Under the pieces are notes generated by a model, which ran no database searches, was not told where the DNA came from, and saw only the letters and a list, made by a program, of their open reading frames with translations. The translations under genes were made by a program, and so were the position numbers. From positions 2,170,001 through 2,234,000 of the forward strand of contig NC_010506.1 in the NCBI RefSeq assembly GCF_000019525.1: a stretch of 64,000 nucleotides of DNA, given 5' to 3'. Below are positions 1 through 9,704 of this stretch, piece by piece. The stretch is from Shewanella woodyi ATCC 51908 (lineage in GTDB: Bacteria; Pseudomonadota; Gammaproteobacteria; Enterobacterales; Shewanellaceae). The stretch's first letter is position 1, and each line of letters opens with the position of its first letter.

Positions 1-1
1 A

Positions 2-556
2 GCTCATCTGATTAACGAGCGAAACTGGCGTCAGGTATTGGTGTTTGCCAGTGCCAAGAATACCTGTAATCGTCTGGAGCAAAAACTGGCGAAAGCGGGG
101 GTTAGCGCACAAGTTTTCCATAGTGATAAATCTCAAGGCAGTAGAACACGAGTGTTAGATGGATTTAAAAGTGGCGAGATAAGCGTATTGATTGCTACTG
201 ATATTGCAGCCCGTGGTATCGACATTGAAAAGCTTCCCGTTGTTATCAATTATGAATTGCCAAGAAGCCCATCTGATTACATGCACCGCATAGGGCGTAG
301 TGGTCGAGCTGGTGAAGCTGGATTAGCGCTGTCTTTAATATCACATGATGAATATCAGCATTTCAAGTTAATAGAAAAGAAGAACAAGATTAGGTTGGTT
401 CGTGAGCAGATTGTCGGCTTTGAAGCGGATGAAGAAGCGCCATTAGATTGCCCATCAAGAGAGATTAAGCCTATGGCCGCACCAGAGGGGATGGGTAAGA
501 AAAAAAGAAAAAAACTACCTAAAGTCAATGCTGAACTATGGGGTAAGAAATCTTAA
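2..556 (+). CDS. DEAD-box RNA helicase, C-terminal part (5' end outside window)
   Basis: The reading frame is open from the first bases of the window, so this is the 3' part of a longer gene. The visible protein is the helicase C-terminal (RecA2) domain of an SF2 DEAD-box ATP-dependent RNA helicase. It shows the motif V region IATDIAARGIDI, followed by motif VI HRIGRSGRAG with the arginine finger. A short basic tail (GKKKRKKLPKVNAELWGKKS) would help bind RNA. Such proteins remodel RNA in ribosome assembly or decay. The subfamily (RhlE/SrmB-like or other) cannot be fixed because the N-terminal motifs are missing. Confidence 0.93.
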   Translation, partial: AHLINERNWRQVLVFASAKNTCNRLEQKLAKAGVSAQVFHSDKSQGSRTRVLDGFKSGEISVLIATDIAARGIDIEKLPVVINYELPRSPSDYMHRIGRSGRAGEAGLALSLISHDEYQHFKLIEKKNKIRLVREQIVGFEADEEAPLDCPSREIKPMAAPEGMGKKKRKKLPKVNAELWGKKS

Positions 557-557
557 G

Positions 558-824
558 TATACCCAAACAACTTCAAGATGCAGGATTCAGCATGTCGAGA
601 AGTGACAGAGTTCAAGGCATGAAATAGTAGGACTAGTTATTCTAATTCAATATTTCATAACACAGAGAAATGTTGCTTCTCGCCATGCCCTTCGGGAGTT
701 CCCGTAGAATCCCTGCATTGCGTTAGTGATATCAACAAGGGAATAACCATTATCCTCAATTACTGCCTTGTTCAGCTATCCTACGGGGGCTCTGAAACGA
801 GCATCTTGAGGTAGCTTGGGTATA
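558..824. repeat. MITE-like inverted-repeat element, 267 bp
   Basis: The two ends form a 24-bp imperfect terminal inverted repeat at 558-581 and 801-824. Each outer end reads TATACCC and inner ends read CAAGATGC; only a few positions in the middle differ. The interior has no substantial ORF. The element begins two bases after the helicase stop codon and fills most of the gap to the phosphatase gene. I infer a non-autonomous mobile repeat of the kind scattered through Shewanella and Vibrio intergenic DNA. It could also act as a terminator or structured 3' UTR for the helicase mRNA. Confidence 0.7.
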
Positions 825-904
825 AGAGTTAATCAACTCATTATCTTTAGTCGATAATGGCCACATATTTTGAACGATAAATTATTTTGTAATAGGTAGA
901 AGTA

Positions 905-1375
905 ATGCAGCATCTATTTTGGTTAGTCGAAGACAAAGTTGCTGGACGCAGTGGGCCTAATAAGGATATGTGGGATCTGAATGAGATTAAATCCGCTGGT
1001 ATTGGCGCGATACTTTCAGTCAATGGTGGTGAAGATTGTGATTTAGCCGCGATTAAGCAGGCTGAGCTTGCTTATGCTTGTATTCCGTTTTCGAGTAATA
1101 TTCCTCCGACAGAAGATGATTTAGGTATTTGTGTTGAGCAACTGCCTAAAGCATTAGCGTTCATTAGGGACTGTGAAGCTAAAGACTTGCCGGTGTTGAT
1201 CCATTGTCGCTCTGGAAAGGATAGAACAGGGCTCTTAATGGCTTACTATTTAATGGAGAATGGCGCAGCACCTTTGCATGCAGTGAGCCAAGTTCGCGCT
1301 GTTAGGGATATCGCTTTTAGTGCTGAAGGTTGGGATCAGTTTGCTTTTGATGTGCTCTATGCACTGCAAGATTAA
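905..1375 (+). CDS. Dual-specificity/protein-tyrosine phosphatase family protein
   Basis: A 156-residue cytoplasmic protein with the Cys-X5-Arg phosphatase loop HCRSGKDRTG. The nucleophile is predicted at Cys101 and the phosphate-binding Arg at 107. The conserved general-acid loop would lie upstream, around residues 65-75. It resembles small bacterial dual-specificity phosphatases related to the CDKN3 fold. No signal peptide or membrane segment is visible. It is a single gene, isolated by the repeat element upstream and a long hairpin terminator downstream. The substrate (phosphoprotein, phosphoinositide or nucleotide) cannot be deduced. Confidence 0.8.
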   Translation: MQHLFWLVEDKVAGRSGPNKDMWDLNEIKSAGIGAILSVNGGEDCDLAAIKQAELAYACIPFSSNIPPTEDDLGICVEQLPKALAFIRDCEAKDLPVLIHCRSGKDRTGLLMAYYLMENGAAPLHAVSQVRAVRDIAFSAEGWDQFAFDVLYALQD

Positions 1376-1421
1376 GCCTGGTTAACTTGTAAGTTTTATC
1401 GACTCTAGATTTTTAAAATGT

Positions 1422-1478
1422 AACACCTCTGTTTATCGTTTTTTTGAAAAAATAGGATAAATTTTGAGGTGTTTTTTT
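1422..1478 (+). terminator. Long-stem rho-independent terminator
   Basis: AACACCTC pairs with GAGGTGTT. Inside it TTTATC pairs with GATAAA and a T-run pairs with an A-run, giving one long hairpin followed by seven T. It ends the phosphatase transcript. Confidence 0.75.
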
Positions 1479-1598
1479 AGGCTAATTGTTCATATAGTCA
1501 AAAACTTAATACAAGTCATGTATTCTTTTTCAAATGGAGATATTTTTAACTATTTTAAGGTTATACTTCCTATTATACAGTGATGAGTAATTGGAAGA

Positions 1599-2495
1599 AT
1601 GATGAAGAGTAAGGCGAGTCAGTCACAAGGGCTATTACTTTTTAGATTATCCCACAAGCAGCTGTTTGCTGTGGGAACGTTAAAAGTGCGAGAGCTTGTA
1701 CCCTACACTCCGCTGAATGCGATCCCTCATTCCCATCCAACCATTTTAGGTGCTGCCACCATCCGGGGAAATACCATCCCAGTCATTGATATGGCTGCTG
1801 CTGTGGGCTATCAAGGGCTGTCACAGGATGAGTATGCTAAGAGCTATATCGTTATTACTGATTGCCAACGTATGGTGATTGGCTTCTTAGTTCGTGGGAT
1901 TGATAAGATCATTGAATGTAATTGGCGTGATATCGAATCTCCACCTAATAACTTAGGACCTAACGCTTACTTAACTGGAGTGACACGTTTTGAAGAGGGG
2001 TTAGTACAACTTCTCGATGTTGAGCTATTGCTCTCTAAAGTCTTCCCTGAAAGCCCTGAAACCAGCCGCGCTATTTTAACTGACGTACAGCGAGAAAAAC
2101 TTAAGCCCTTAAGGATACTGTTAGTCGATGACTCGAAAGTGGCTCGTAAACAGTTATCCGATGCTCTCGATAGAATTAACATCCCTTACCAAGTTACCTC
2201 CGATGGACACGATGCACTGTCAATAATGCAGAACGCTGCAGAAAAGCGTGAGCCCATAGATATGTTGGTCAGTGACATTGAGATGCCAGGCCTAGACGGT
2301 TATGAATTGGCATTTGAGGTAAAAAATACCCCCGCCTTAGCGCAAGCTTATATTATTTTACACACCTCTTTGTCGAGTGAGATAAGTATTGGTCAAGCTC
2401 AACAAGTTGGCGCCAATGAAGCGTTGGAGAAGTTTGATGCCCATGAGCTTATCAGCGCTATGCTTCGTGGTGCTGAGAGTAAAGCCAAAAGTTAG
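1599..2495 (+). CDS. cheV: Chemotaxis coupling protein CheV (CheW-REC fusion)
   Basis: 298 residues in two domains. The N-terminal CheW-like domain (about 10-155) includes the typical LVPYTPLNAIPHSHPTILG and IRGNTIPVIDM segments. The C-terminal response-regulator receiver domain (about 170-293) has the acidic pair in LLVDDS and the predicted phosphorylated Asp226 in VSDIEMPG. CheV couples methyl-accepting receptors to the CheA kinase, and phosphorylation of its receiver tunes adaptation. Two adjacent ATG codons (1599, 1602) follow a GGAAG ribosome site; the second has the better spacing. No other chemotaxis gene lies nearby, as is common for cheV in this group. Confidence 0.92.
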   Translation: MMKSKASQSQGLLLFRLSHKQLFAVGTLKVRELVPYTPLNAIPHSHPTILGAATIRGNTIPVIDMAAAVGYQGLSQDEYAKSYIVITDCQRMVIGFLVRGIDKIIECNWRDIESPPNNLGPNAYLTGVTRFEEGLVQLLDVELLLSKVFPESPETSRAILTDVQREKLKPLRILLVDDSKVARKQLSDALDRINIPYQVTSDGHDALSIMQNAAEKREPIDMLVSDIEMPGLDGYELAFEVKNTPALAQAYIILHTSLSSEISIGQAQQVGANEALEKFDAHELISAMLRGAESKAKS

Positions 2496-2681
2496 TACCA
2501 TGATGCCCAAATGCTATGTGTAGGTAATATTGTCACCAATTTGTGATGTATGACTAGACATCTGAGGCCAGTTTGGTTACAACTTCTGATTAAAGAAAAA
2601 TAACTTATTCAGTTAGCGTAATCGCCCCGCTAAGCGGGTGTGACTGTTAACATCATAAATATAAAAGTAACAGGCCACTTC

Positions 2682-3911
2682 ATGAATCAAAACCAATCTT
2701 TTTTAGCCAAAATGGCTAATGGCAGCTTAGTGCTGCAGATCCTAGTTGGGATTATCGCGGGCATTATTGTTGCCACACTTTCTGAAAGCGCAGCTCAAAG
2801 TGTCGCATTTTTAGGTCAGTTGTTTGTTGGTGCATTAAAGGCTATAGCACCAATATTAGTGTTTATTTTAGTTGCAGCTTCCATTGCAAATCAGAAGAAA
2901 AACGCTAAGACCAATATGCGTCCTATTGTGATTTTATATCTTTTTGGTACCTTCGCCGCCGCAGTTACCGCTGTCTTGATGAGTTTTGCATTTCCGACCA
3001 CACTCGCATTAACCTTAGATGCGGCTCAGGCAAGCCCGCCAGAGGGGATCGGTGAAGTCATTCATACCCTACTTTTTAAATTAGTTGATAACCCTGTTAA
3101 TGCGTTAATGACGGGTAACTATATCGGTATTTTAGCCTGGGGTGTGGGTCTTGGTTTGGCATTGCATCATGCAACGGATTCAACTAAGCAAGTGTTTGCT
3201 GATGTGAGCCATGGTGTATCTCAAATGGTGCGCTTCATTATTCGCTTAGCTCCGATTGGTATTTTTGGTTTAGTATCATCAACATTTGCAAGTACAGGTT
3301 TTAGCGCTATTGCCGGCTATATGCACCTGCTTCTTGTTCTTCTTGGGGCAATGGCGATTATGGCGTTGATCATCAACCCTGCGATTGTGTACTTTAAAAT
3401 ACGCCGTAACCCATACCCATTGGTGTTTACTTGTATTCGTGAAAGTGGTGTGACAGCCTTCTTTACTCGCTCTAGCGCCGCCAATATCCCAGTGAATATG
3501 GCTTTGTGTGAAAAGCTTAAGCTACACGAAGATACGTATTCTGTATCTATCCCGTTAGGTGCGACGATTAATATGGGCGGTGCAGCAATTACGATTACCA
3601 TCCTGACATTAGCTGCGGCCAATACCATGGGTGTTCAAGTTGATATTCTGACTGCGATCTTGCTCAGTGTGGTTGCAGGTATTTCTGCTTGTGGCGCGTC
3701 GGGTGTGGCAGGTGGTTCGCTCTTGCTTATTCCATTGGCCTGTAGTTTATTTGGGATCTCCAATGATATTGCAATGCAAGTGGTTGCGGTTGGCTTTATT
3801 ATCGGTGTGATCCAAGACTCGGCAGAAACGGGCCTTAACAGTTCAACTGACGTTATCTTTACTGCTGCAGCATGTGAAGCTGCTGAAAGAAAAGAGAATG
3901 CTGGCGCATAA
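2682..3911 (+). CDS. sstT: Serine/threonine:sodium symporter SstT
   Basis: An inner-membrane transporter of the DAACS family with about eight to nine hydrophobic segments and re-entrant loops. It carries the small-residue-rich [14 protein letters not shown] segment and the polar [15 protein letters not shown] loop typical of SstT. It imports L-serine and L-threonine with sodium. The frame is open from a GTG at 2640, but I prefer the ATG at 2682 because [19 protein letters not shown] aligns with the usual SstT N-terminus. That gives 409 residues, normal for the family. It is a single-gene unit with a terminator 20 bases downstream. Confidence 0.92.
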   Translation: MNQNQSFLAKMANGSLVLQILVGIIAGIIVATLSESAAQSVAFLGQLFVGALKAIAPILVFILVAASIANQKKNAKTNMRPIVILYLFGTFAAAVTAVLMSFAFPTTLALTLDAAQASPPEGIGEVIHTLLFKLVDNPVNALMTGNYIGILAWGVGLGLALHHATDSTKQVFADVSHGVSQMVRFIIRLAPIGIFGLVSSTFASTGFSAIAGYMHLLLVLLGAMAIMALIINPAIVYFKIRRNPYPLVFTCIRESGVTAFFTRSSAANIPVNMALCEKLKLHEDTYSVSIPLGATINMGGAAITITILTLAAANTMGVQVDILTAILLSVVAGISACGASGVAGGSLLLIPLACSLFGISNDIAMQVVAVGFIIGVIQDSAETGLNSSTDVIFTAAACEAAERKENAGA

Positions 3912-3931
3912 ACTTTATCGTTAGTGTGAAT

Positions 3932-3968
3932 AAAAATGCCTAGTACTGAAGAGTATTAGGCATTTTTT
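3932..3968 (+). terminator. Rho-independent terminator after sstT
   Basis: AAAATGCCTAGTACT and its near-perfect complement AGTATTAGGCATTTT flank a GAAG loop, followed by a T-run. Confidence 0.85.
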
Positions 3969-4006
3969 TATCCCGTTATACTTATACCGATTGGTATTAC
4001 TTGGTA

Positions 4007-5410
4007 TTAAGCGCCAACTATTCCTAGTGGTTTACCTGTTTTCCAAGCACCGCGGGTAAAATCGGGGAAGGTGACAGAGTTACTTCTGTTGTTAACCGAC
4101 TCCTCACTGAGAATATTGACTACAGACCAAGCTGCGCCATCATATACGTCTTGATCGAGTGGCTCAGCATTTCTTAAGCAGTACACCATTCGCCATAGCA
4201 TCAAGAAGTCCATACCGCCATGGCCACCATTTCGCTCAGCTTCTTTGCCCATCTGCTGCCAAAGAGGGTGATCATATTTGTCGTACCATCTGGTCATGTC
4301 CATGTCCCAACGATGGAAGCTTTCACCACCTTTTTCATCTCGCTCAAAGGGGGATTGCTCTAATGCAATTCTGTTAGGAAAGCCTGCAAAGACACCATTA
4401 GTACCTTGGATCAGGTTATGGCGGCTATAGGGTCTTGGGGTGGTAGTATCATGTTGTACCATGATGGTACGCCCCTTTACTGTCTTAATTAAGCTGGTGC
4501 TCATGTCGCCATTAATATAGTTCAGCTGGTTACGCTCGTGATCTGCGGGGAACTCCCGCTTGGCATAAAGGGCTCGTCCAAGGGCGGGCGAGCTCATGGA
4601 GGTGAGATAATCGAAACGATCACCACGATTGATGTTCATATATTGTGAAACAGGACCTAGACCATGGGTAGGATATAGATTGCCGTTGCGCTTGGTATGC
4701 CAGTGAGTACGCCATGAGCCTGTTTTACTCTCTAACTCTTTCATCTGCCAGCGTAGTTCATGAATATAGGCCGCTTCACCATGGATTAGCTCACCAAATA
4801 CTCCTTGACGAACCATATTGAGCACCATCAGCTCATCGCGGCCGTAGTTGACGTTCTCCATCATCATGCAGTTCTTTTGTGTTCGCTCGGCTGTATCGAC
4901 AATTTGCCAACACTCTTCGACGCTCATGGCCAGCGGCACTTCAACGAAAGCGTGTTTGTCATTTTCCATGGTATCGATAGCCATGGGGGCATGCCATTGC
5001 CAGGGCGTAGAGATAATGGCGATATCGATATCATCTCGCTGTAACATATCTCGATAGGTATGTTCACTGCCTGTATAGGCATTGGGTTTAGCTAAACCTT
5101 GCTCAACAACGAAGTCTATTGCTCTGTCTAATACAGCTGGATCTGTGTCACAGATAGCCTTAATTTCAACACCTTCAAGATGACAAAAATGCTTTACATG
5201 GCCATATCCACGTTGACCAACACCGATAAAACCTACCCTGACTGTGCTTAATTTGGGCGATATCAAGCCCATGACACTTTTTCCATTACTAGGTTTAGGT
5301 GGCATTTTTTGGGGCTGAGCGGAGGCTGGGAGGATTAACCCACTGGTGACAAGGCCCGCTGTTGTAGCCCCGGCAGCTTTTAAAAAAGCGCGGCGATTAA
5401 AGTTTTTCAT
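4007..5410 (-). CDS. Tat-exported Gfo/Idh/MocA oxidoreductase, GH109-type glycosidase
   Basis: 467 residues. The N-terminus carries a twin-arginine signal ([15 protein letters not shown]) with a cleavage site near residue 31 (ASA), so the protein is exported folded with its nucleotide bound. An NAD-binding Rossmann motif ([12 protein letters not shown]) starts near residue 60, followed by the C-terminal Gfo/Idh/MocA half. The length, Tat signal and segments such as [20 protein letters not shown] fit family GH109, whose founder is an NAD-dependent alpha-N-acetylgalactosaminidase. That would place it in periplasmic breakdown of GalNAc-containing glycans. No other glycan gene is adjacent, so the substrate is inferred from family only. 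Confidence 0.85.
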   Translation of the reverse strand: MKNFNRRAFLKAAGATTAGLVTSGLILPASAQPQKMPPKPSNGKSVMGLISPKLSTVRVGFIGVGQRGYGHVKHFCHLEGVEIKAICDTDPAVLDRAIDFVVEQGLAKPNAYTGSEHTYRDMLQRDDIDIAIISTPWQWHAPMAIDTMENDKHAFVEVPLAMSVEECWQIVDTAERTQKNCMMMENVNYGRDELMVLNMVRQGVFGELIHGEAAYIHELRWQMKELESKTGSWRTHWHTKRNGNLYPTHGLGPVSQYMNINRGDRFDYLTSMSSPALGRALYAKREFPADHERNQLNYINGDMSTSLIKTVKGRTIMVQHDTTTPRPYSRHNLIQGTNGVFAGFPNRIALEQSPFERDEKGGESFHRWDMDMTRWYDKYDHPLWQQMGKEAERNGGHGGMDFLMLWRMVYCLRNAEPLDQDVYDGAAWSVVNILSEESVNNRSNSVTFPDFTRGAWKTGKPLGIVGA

Positions 5411-5750
5411 AGACTTCCTGTAGGAGCAAGTTGTTGTAATTTAGAATCAATTATCAAAAATAAAGCTTAACGATATTGTTCTGTTTATGATTATTATTTT
5501 TCGACAACAGTTATATCAAATTTATGCCTTACAGTTAGTGCATTTTTTACTCATCCGATGGGTTAGCTAATTAAAGTCAATTTCTCAAAGTGTGGCTGCA
5601 TATTAAGTGACTTAGATCGCGTTTTTATTTTGTAATTAGGATACAGTTTTTATACACTTATTAAGCTAAGATTAAACAAGCGCAAAAGTGCTAGAGCTTG
5701 TAAATGTTACAAATAATTAACATTTGTGGTATCAGCGGAGTAAAATAACA
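5411..5750. other. Intergenic region between divergent genes
   Basis: An AT-rich 340-bp gap that must hold the promoters of the GH109-type gene (minus strand) and the next hypothetical gene (plus strand). I see no convincing ORF, repeat or strong operator in it. Confidence 0.5.
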
Positions 5751-6152
5751 ATGACATCTGTGACTACAGTCATACAAGATCAAACATTTAAAGTCGATAG
5801 TAGTGAACTGCTTAAGGTGATTAAAATGTCAGTTGTTGAGAAAAGGCAGCGCTTGGGTTGGCAGGCAAAAGAAGCAGAAAAAAGAGACATTGTCGGTCGC
5901 TGGGTAGATGAGAGAGACTCTGTCGGCGATAAGATAACCCTCTATCGGGAAGATGGTAAAATTTATCTTGAAACTTGGTATAACGATGGCTGCCATAGTT
6001 TAGATGAGATGGAGGCTACACCTACACCCGAGGGACTTAAGCTAGAGGATGTGGGTGGGAATATTTTTGGTGAGTATTTTCTATTGTCTGATGGAAAAAC
6101 TCTGCAGTTTTGTAACTCTTCAAGCTGTTTTTATACCGCTAAAGTAGCTTAA
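5751..6152 (+). CDS. Hypothetical protein
   Basis: 133 residues, not recognised. The frame is open from a TTG at 5724, but the ATG at 5751 follows a purine-rich CGGAG and is the likelier start. The N-terminal third is charged and probably helical. The C-terminal part (from IVGRWVDERDSVGDKITLY) looks like a small beta-sheet domain, with alternating hydrophobic residues and two close cysteines (CNSSSC). No signal peptide or transmembrane segment is visible. It is a lone gene between divergent and convergent neighbours, so context gives no clue to function. Confidence 0.7.
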   Translation: MTSVTTVIQDQTFKVDSSELLKVIKMSVVEKRQRLGWQAKEAEKRDIVGRWVDERDSVGDKITLYREDGKIYLETWYNDGCHSLDEMEATPTPEGLKLEDVGGNIFGEYFLLSDGKTLQFCNSSSCFYTAKVA

Positions 6153-6202
6153 ATGGGTGATTGCTAGCGCTATTATTCTACGCGCTAGCTACACAATGTT
6201 GG

Positions 6203-6862
6203 CTAAGCTGTAAAAGGGTGTAGACTGGTAAAGCTCATGAGTTTTCCTGAATAGGGGTGAGTAATAGCCAAGGTCATGGCATGCAAACACAATCTGTGTG
6301 ATGCATCGATCACCTCTTGCTCCCCATAAAAGTCATCCCCTAAAATCGGATGTCCTATTGCAAGCATATGTAGCCTAAGCTGATGGGTACGTCCGGTAAC
6401 CGGGTTTAACTCAACTAGTGTGCTGTTTTCTCTTTTTTCAAGTACTTTATAATAGGTTTTTGAGGGCTTCCCATCTTCAGCTATCTTTTGCAGTGGTGGA
6501 CGTTCACTATCGGCCTTCATAGCTAACTCTATGACCCCTTCAGTTTTATCTAAATGCCCTTGAACTTCTGCAATATAGGTCTTCTTACTTAGGCGATTTT
6601 GAAATTGCGTTTTAATATTTGACTCTGCTTTTTTATTGAGAGCAAACACCATAATGCCTGAGGTTGCACAGTCGAGCCGATGAACCAAAATGGTTTCAGG
6701 ATAGCGTTGCAACAAACGAGTCAGCGCACAGTCAAAAGTGTTTTCCGCTCTACCTGGGTTGGAAAGAAGCCCCGAAGGTTTATTAATCACAATCATATCT
6801 CTGTCTTGATAACGAATATCTAACCAAGGTATTGACGGCGGGGTGTAAGTGAATATCTGCAT
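6203..6862 (-). CDS. rluA: Dual-specificity rRNA/tRNA pseudouridine synthase RluA
   Basis: 219 residues, the same length as E. coli RluA. The catalytic motif HRLDCATSG places the nucleophilic aspartate at residue 64, as in E. coli. The N-terminal PPSIPWLDIRYQDRDMIVIN and the VNPVTGRTHQLRLH-like segment are typical of the family. It isomerises U746 in 23S rRNA and U32 in certain tRNAs to pseudouridine. It is a monocistronic minus-strand gene. Confidence 0.93.
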   Translation of the reverse strand: MQIFTYTPPSIPWLDIRYQDRDMIVINKPSGLLSNPGRAENTFDCALTRLLQRYPETILVHRLDCATSGIMVFALNKKAESNIKTQFQNRLSKKTYIAEVQGHLDKTEGVIELAMKADSERPPLQKIAEDGKPSKTYYKVLEKRENSTLVELNPVTGRTHQLRLHMLAIGHPILGDDFYGEQEVIDASHRLCLHAMTLAITHPYSGKLMSFTSLHPFTA

Positions 6863-7121
6863 GTGCTCTCCTGTTGCGAGGGGGTATTATACCCATTACC
6901 GATATGATTAATATCCAAAAGTGCGACTGTTTATCGGGAATTAGCTGATGAATTATTGCGGTTAATCACACTTATTTTCAGCTTTTAAATTTCAATCTCT
7001 ATTTTGTGAGTTTGATTGAAGCATAGATATTATCGAGCTGGTATTTTCCACCTATCTTTTTAACTGCTAATACATTGGCTGTAGCCAGTTTCTCAACTTT
7101 GCCAGCATCTCGGAAAATTTA

Positions 7122-8882
7122 ATGAATTTAAAACCTTTAGCTATCTGCACTTTGCTTGTTTCAGGCGCTTTGCTATCGAGTGTTTCACATACTGTTATTG
7201 CTGGAGGGGATCTTCCTGGTACCTCTTCATCAGCTGTTGCCCAAGGTCAATTAGGCTTTGTGTATGTTGACCCCTATCATTTCAGTCCTCTAGTTGCCTT
7301 AATCGATTTAGGTGGTAAGCAGATATCTGATGTGTCAGTTGAGGTGAAAGGGAGTGGCAAGAAGGGAGTCGATATTCGATATCAAGTCAGTCAAAACCAG
7401 CTTAATACCCATGATGGGATACCTGTGTTTGGGCTCTACCCTGATCTGCTAAATACAGTCTATGTTCGTTATAAGCTCAATGGAGCTTTTGTTAACGAAA
7501 CCTATAGGATCAGAACCAGTGCATTGCCACATATCCATATTGATGGACAAGAGCGTAGTCAGTACGAGTATGAAGCAGTAACAGTTGCTGATGGATTTCA
7601 GAATCGGCTCTATCTGGTTGACGGACAGGTGATTCCGCCCAATGTACGTGATCACTGGGATTGGCTGCCTACCCAAAATATCATAGATACCAATGGTGAT
7701 GTACGTTGGCATCTCAATGCTGGGGTGATCTATGACCGTCCAGGTGGCTCTATGTCATTTAAGCAAACATCAGATGGAAAATTGATATTTGGTCAGGGAG
7801 TGATGTTTGAGCAATATGCAGGTTTTAACTCAGCTTATTACGCAAAGTATGACTTTATTGGTAAGCCCATCTTAAAGCGTACTTTACCTCGTGGTTTTAT
7901 CGGTTTATCCCATGAGATAACAGAGATGCCTAATGGACACCTGTTATTACGAGTGGGGAAAAAAGATTATCTGACAAAAGAGGGCCTTAAGCTTGATACT
8001 GTGCGTGACCATGTGATTGAGGTCGATAGTAATGGCGATGTGGTTAAGGTGTGGGATTTCAACAAAATCTTAGATCCGCTTCGAGATACGGTTCTTAAAT
8101 CTCTGGATATGGGAGCTGTGTGCCTTAATGTTGATGTTAAAGAAGCTGGGAAGACTAGAAGTGCTGAACAACTGGCAAATGAGCCGTTTGGCGATGTAGC
8201 AGGTGTTGGAACTGGCCGTAATTGGATCCATATTAACTCCATTGGTTATGATGCAAGTGATGACAGCATTATCATCAGCAGTCGACATCAATCAGCTGTG
8301 GTGAAAGTTGGACGGGATGATGAGGTTAAGTGGATCTTGGGAACACCTGAAGGTTGGAGCGATGCTTTGGCTGCTAAAGTATTAACCCCTGTTGATAGCC
8401 AAGGTGAGCAGCTTAGGTGTGATAAAGGGGGCTGTGATGGCGAATTTGATTGGAGCTGGACACAACATACGGCATGGCCAGTCCCTGAGCGCGGCACTGT
8501 GACAGTGTTTGATAACGGTGATGGACGTGGGCTTAAGCAACCATTTTTTGCTACCGATAAATATTCTCGCGGTGTTGAGTATAAAGTCGACATGGATAAG
8601 ATGACAGTACAACAGGTGTGGGAGTACGGCAAAGAGCGAGGTTATGAGTGGTATAGTCCGATAACATCGATAACCCAGTGGCAAGCAGACCATCAAACCA
8701 TGTTTATGGCCTCAGCTTCTGCAGGGCTGCTAGAGAGTGAGAAAGCCCCTGAACACTGGATAACTGAAGTGGATCCTAAGACTAATGAGGTGAAGGTTGA
8801 AATTAAGGTTAAGACTTTAACTAAGCATGAGCCTGGCTACAGAAGCACCGTTGTTCACCCTGAGAAGATGTTCAGTCAGTAA
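7122..8882 (+). CDS. assT: Arylsulfate sulfotransferase (AssT)
   Basis: 586 residues with an N-terminal signal peptide (cleavage near residue 27), so periplasmic. The middle and C-terminal parts form the six-bladed propeller of the ASST family. Recognisable pieces are HWDWLPTQNIIDTNGDVRWH, the SRHQSAVVKV segment and DWSWTQHTAWP. His449 in the last is the likely catalytic histidine that becomes sulfated. The nearby pair CDKGGC fits the structural disulfide seen in the E. coli enzyme. The family transfers sulfate between phenolic compounds without PAPS. The usual dsbL/dsbI partner genes are absent; the gene stands alone and shares a terminator with convergent acpH. Confidence 0.9.
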   Translation: MNLKPLAICTLLVSGALLSSVSHTVIAGGDLPGTSSSAVAQGQLGFVYVDPYHFSPLVALIDLGGKQISDVSVEVKGSGKKGVDIRYQVSQNQLNTHDGIPVFGLYPDLLNTVYVRYKLNGAFVNETYRIRTSALPHIHIDGQERSQYEYEAVTVADGFQNRLYLVDGQVIPPNVRDHWDWLPTQNIIDTNGDVRWHLNAGVIYDRPGGSMSFKQTSDGKLIFGQGVMFEQYAGFNSAYYAKYDFIGKPILKRTLPRGFIGLSHEITEMPNGHLLLRVGKKDYLTKEGLKLDTVRDHVIEVDSNGDVVKVWDFNKILDPLRDTVLKSLDMGAVCLNVDVKEAGKTRSAEQLANEPFGDVAGVGTGRNWIHINSIGYDASDDSIIISSRHQSAVVKVGRDDEVKWILGTPEGWSDALAAKVLTPVDSQGEQLRCDKGGCDGEFDWSWTQHTAWPVPERGTVTVFDNGDGRGLKQPFFATDKYSRGVEYKVDMDKMTVQQVWEYGKERGYEWYSPITSITQWQADHQTMFMASASAGLLESEKAPEHWITEVDPKTNEVKVEIKVKTLTKHEPGYRSTVVHPEKMFSQ

Positions 8883-8898
8883 AGTTTACCTTCAAAAT

Positions 8899-8940
8899 GA
8901 TGTATGACTGGGCTAGAGAGCTTAGGTCATACATCTTTTT
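8899..8940. terminator. Terminator between assT and acpH
   Basis: A perfect 10-bp stem, GATGTATGAC with GTCATACATC, encloses a 17-base loop. TTTTT follows on the plus strand. The T-run overlaps the end of acpH, which is transcribed towards it. Confidence 0.8.
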
Positions 8941-9541
8941 AATCGAGGTGTAGGTATTCACTCGGTGTTTTTCTTGTCCAGATCCGGCTGTAAGCCATGA
9001 GCTGAGGATAAAAGGTTCTAAAGGCTATCTCTATTTCAATATCTAAGTCGCTAACGGCCTTAGTGGCCCCGTTAAATATTTCAGGTTTTGATACCCGTCT
9101 TGCCATCGATTCGATGGCTTTATTTAATCCTTTGCGATCTCTATAGGCTAATAGCCAGTTTTCGCTGCGGATTTTAGGTGCGATGAGTTGTAAGCGCTCG
9201 GGCAGTTGCTCACAGGCATCTATCGCATCATATGCAATAGTTGAGAAGGCTTTTAAGCTAGCACTATGATACTCATCCCAATACTTGGCTAACATATGAT
9301 CGAAGGCAAGGTCGATTAATATCGGTGCAGCTCTTCTAAGCGAGACAGGAAATTTGGTCAGTAACTCTTTGGTAATTTCATGGCTATCGGTTAATTGATC
9401 TATCTGTCTGTGTAACCAGATCCCCTGCTGCAGATGTTTAGGAAAGTCAGCAATATTTCCTTTAGCGAAGTCTCCCGCTAAATTAGCCGCAAGGCTGGTA
9501 TTACTGTTATCGGCTAGATGAAGGTGTGCGAGAAAGTTCAT
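8939..9541 (-). CDS. acpH: Acyl carrier protein phosphodiesterase AcpH
   Basis: 200 residues, beginning MNFLAHLHLADNSNTSLAAN, with the early HLHLA and GDFAKGN motifs of the HD-related ACP hydrolase family. It removes the 4'-phosphopantetheine arm from holo-ACP. It lies upstream of and divergent from queA, the same neighbourhood as in E. coli, which supports orthology. The two are separated here by a small ORF and a repeat element. Confidence 0.92.
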   Translation of the reverse strand: MNFLAHLHLADNSNTSLAANLAGDFAKGNIADFPKHLQQGIWLHRQIDQLTDSHEITKELLTKFPVSLRRAAPILIDLAFDHMLAKYWDEYHSASLKAFSTIAYDAIDACEQLPERLQLIAPKIRSENWLLAYRDRKGLNKAIESMARRVSKPEIFNGATKAVSDLDIEIEIAFRTFYPQLMAYSRIWTRKTPSEYLHLD

Positions 9542-9704
9542 GACGATGTTGTAATGTTCTTGTTGAAAACGCTTATTTCACGGTATCATGCGCGCCGATG
9601 CTTAGATAGGCTTTCACGGATTTAATTATCGACTTAGCTTAATCTTAAGGATATGCGTCTATTTTTAGTAACTTTCTAATTCAGTATCGGTTTAAGGATC
9701 AAGG

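Noticed and set aside
3983..4000. TATACCGATTGGTATTAC resembling the terminal repeat of the 9851-10121 element
   Set aside because: Only a single short end is present with no partner; it could be a remnant, but the evidence is too thin.
8070..8696. Several minus-strand ORFs over assT
   Set aside because: They overlap each other and a clear coding frame, and show no family motifs.
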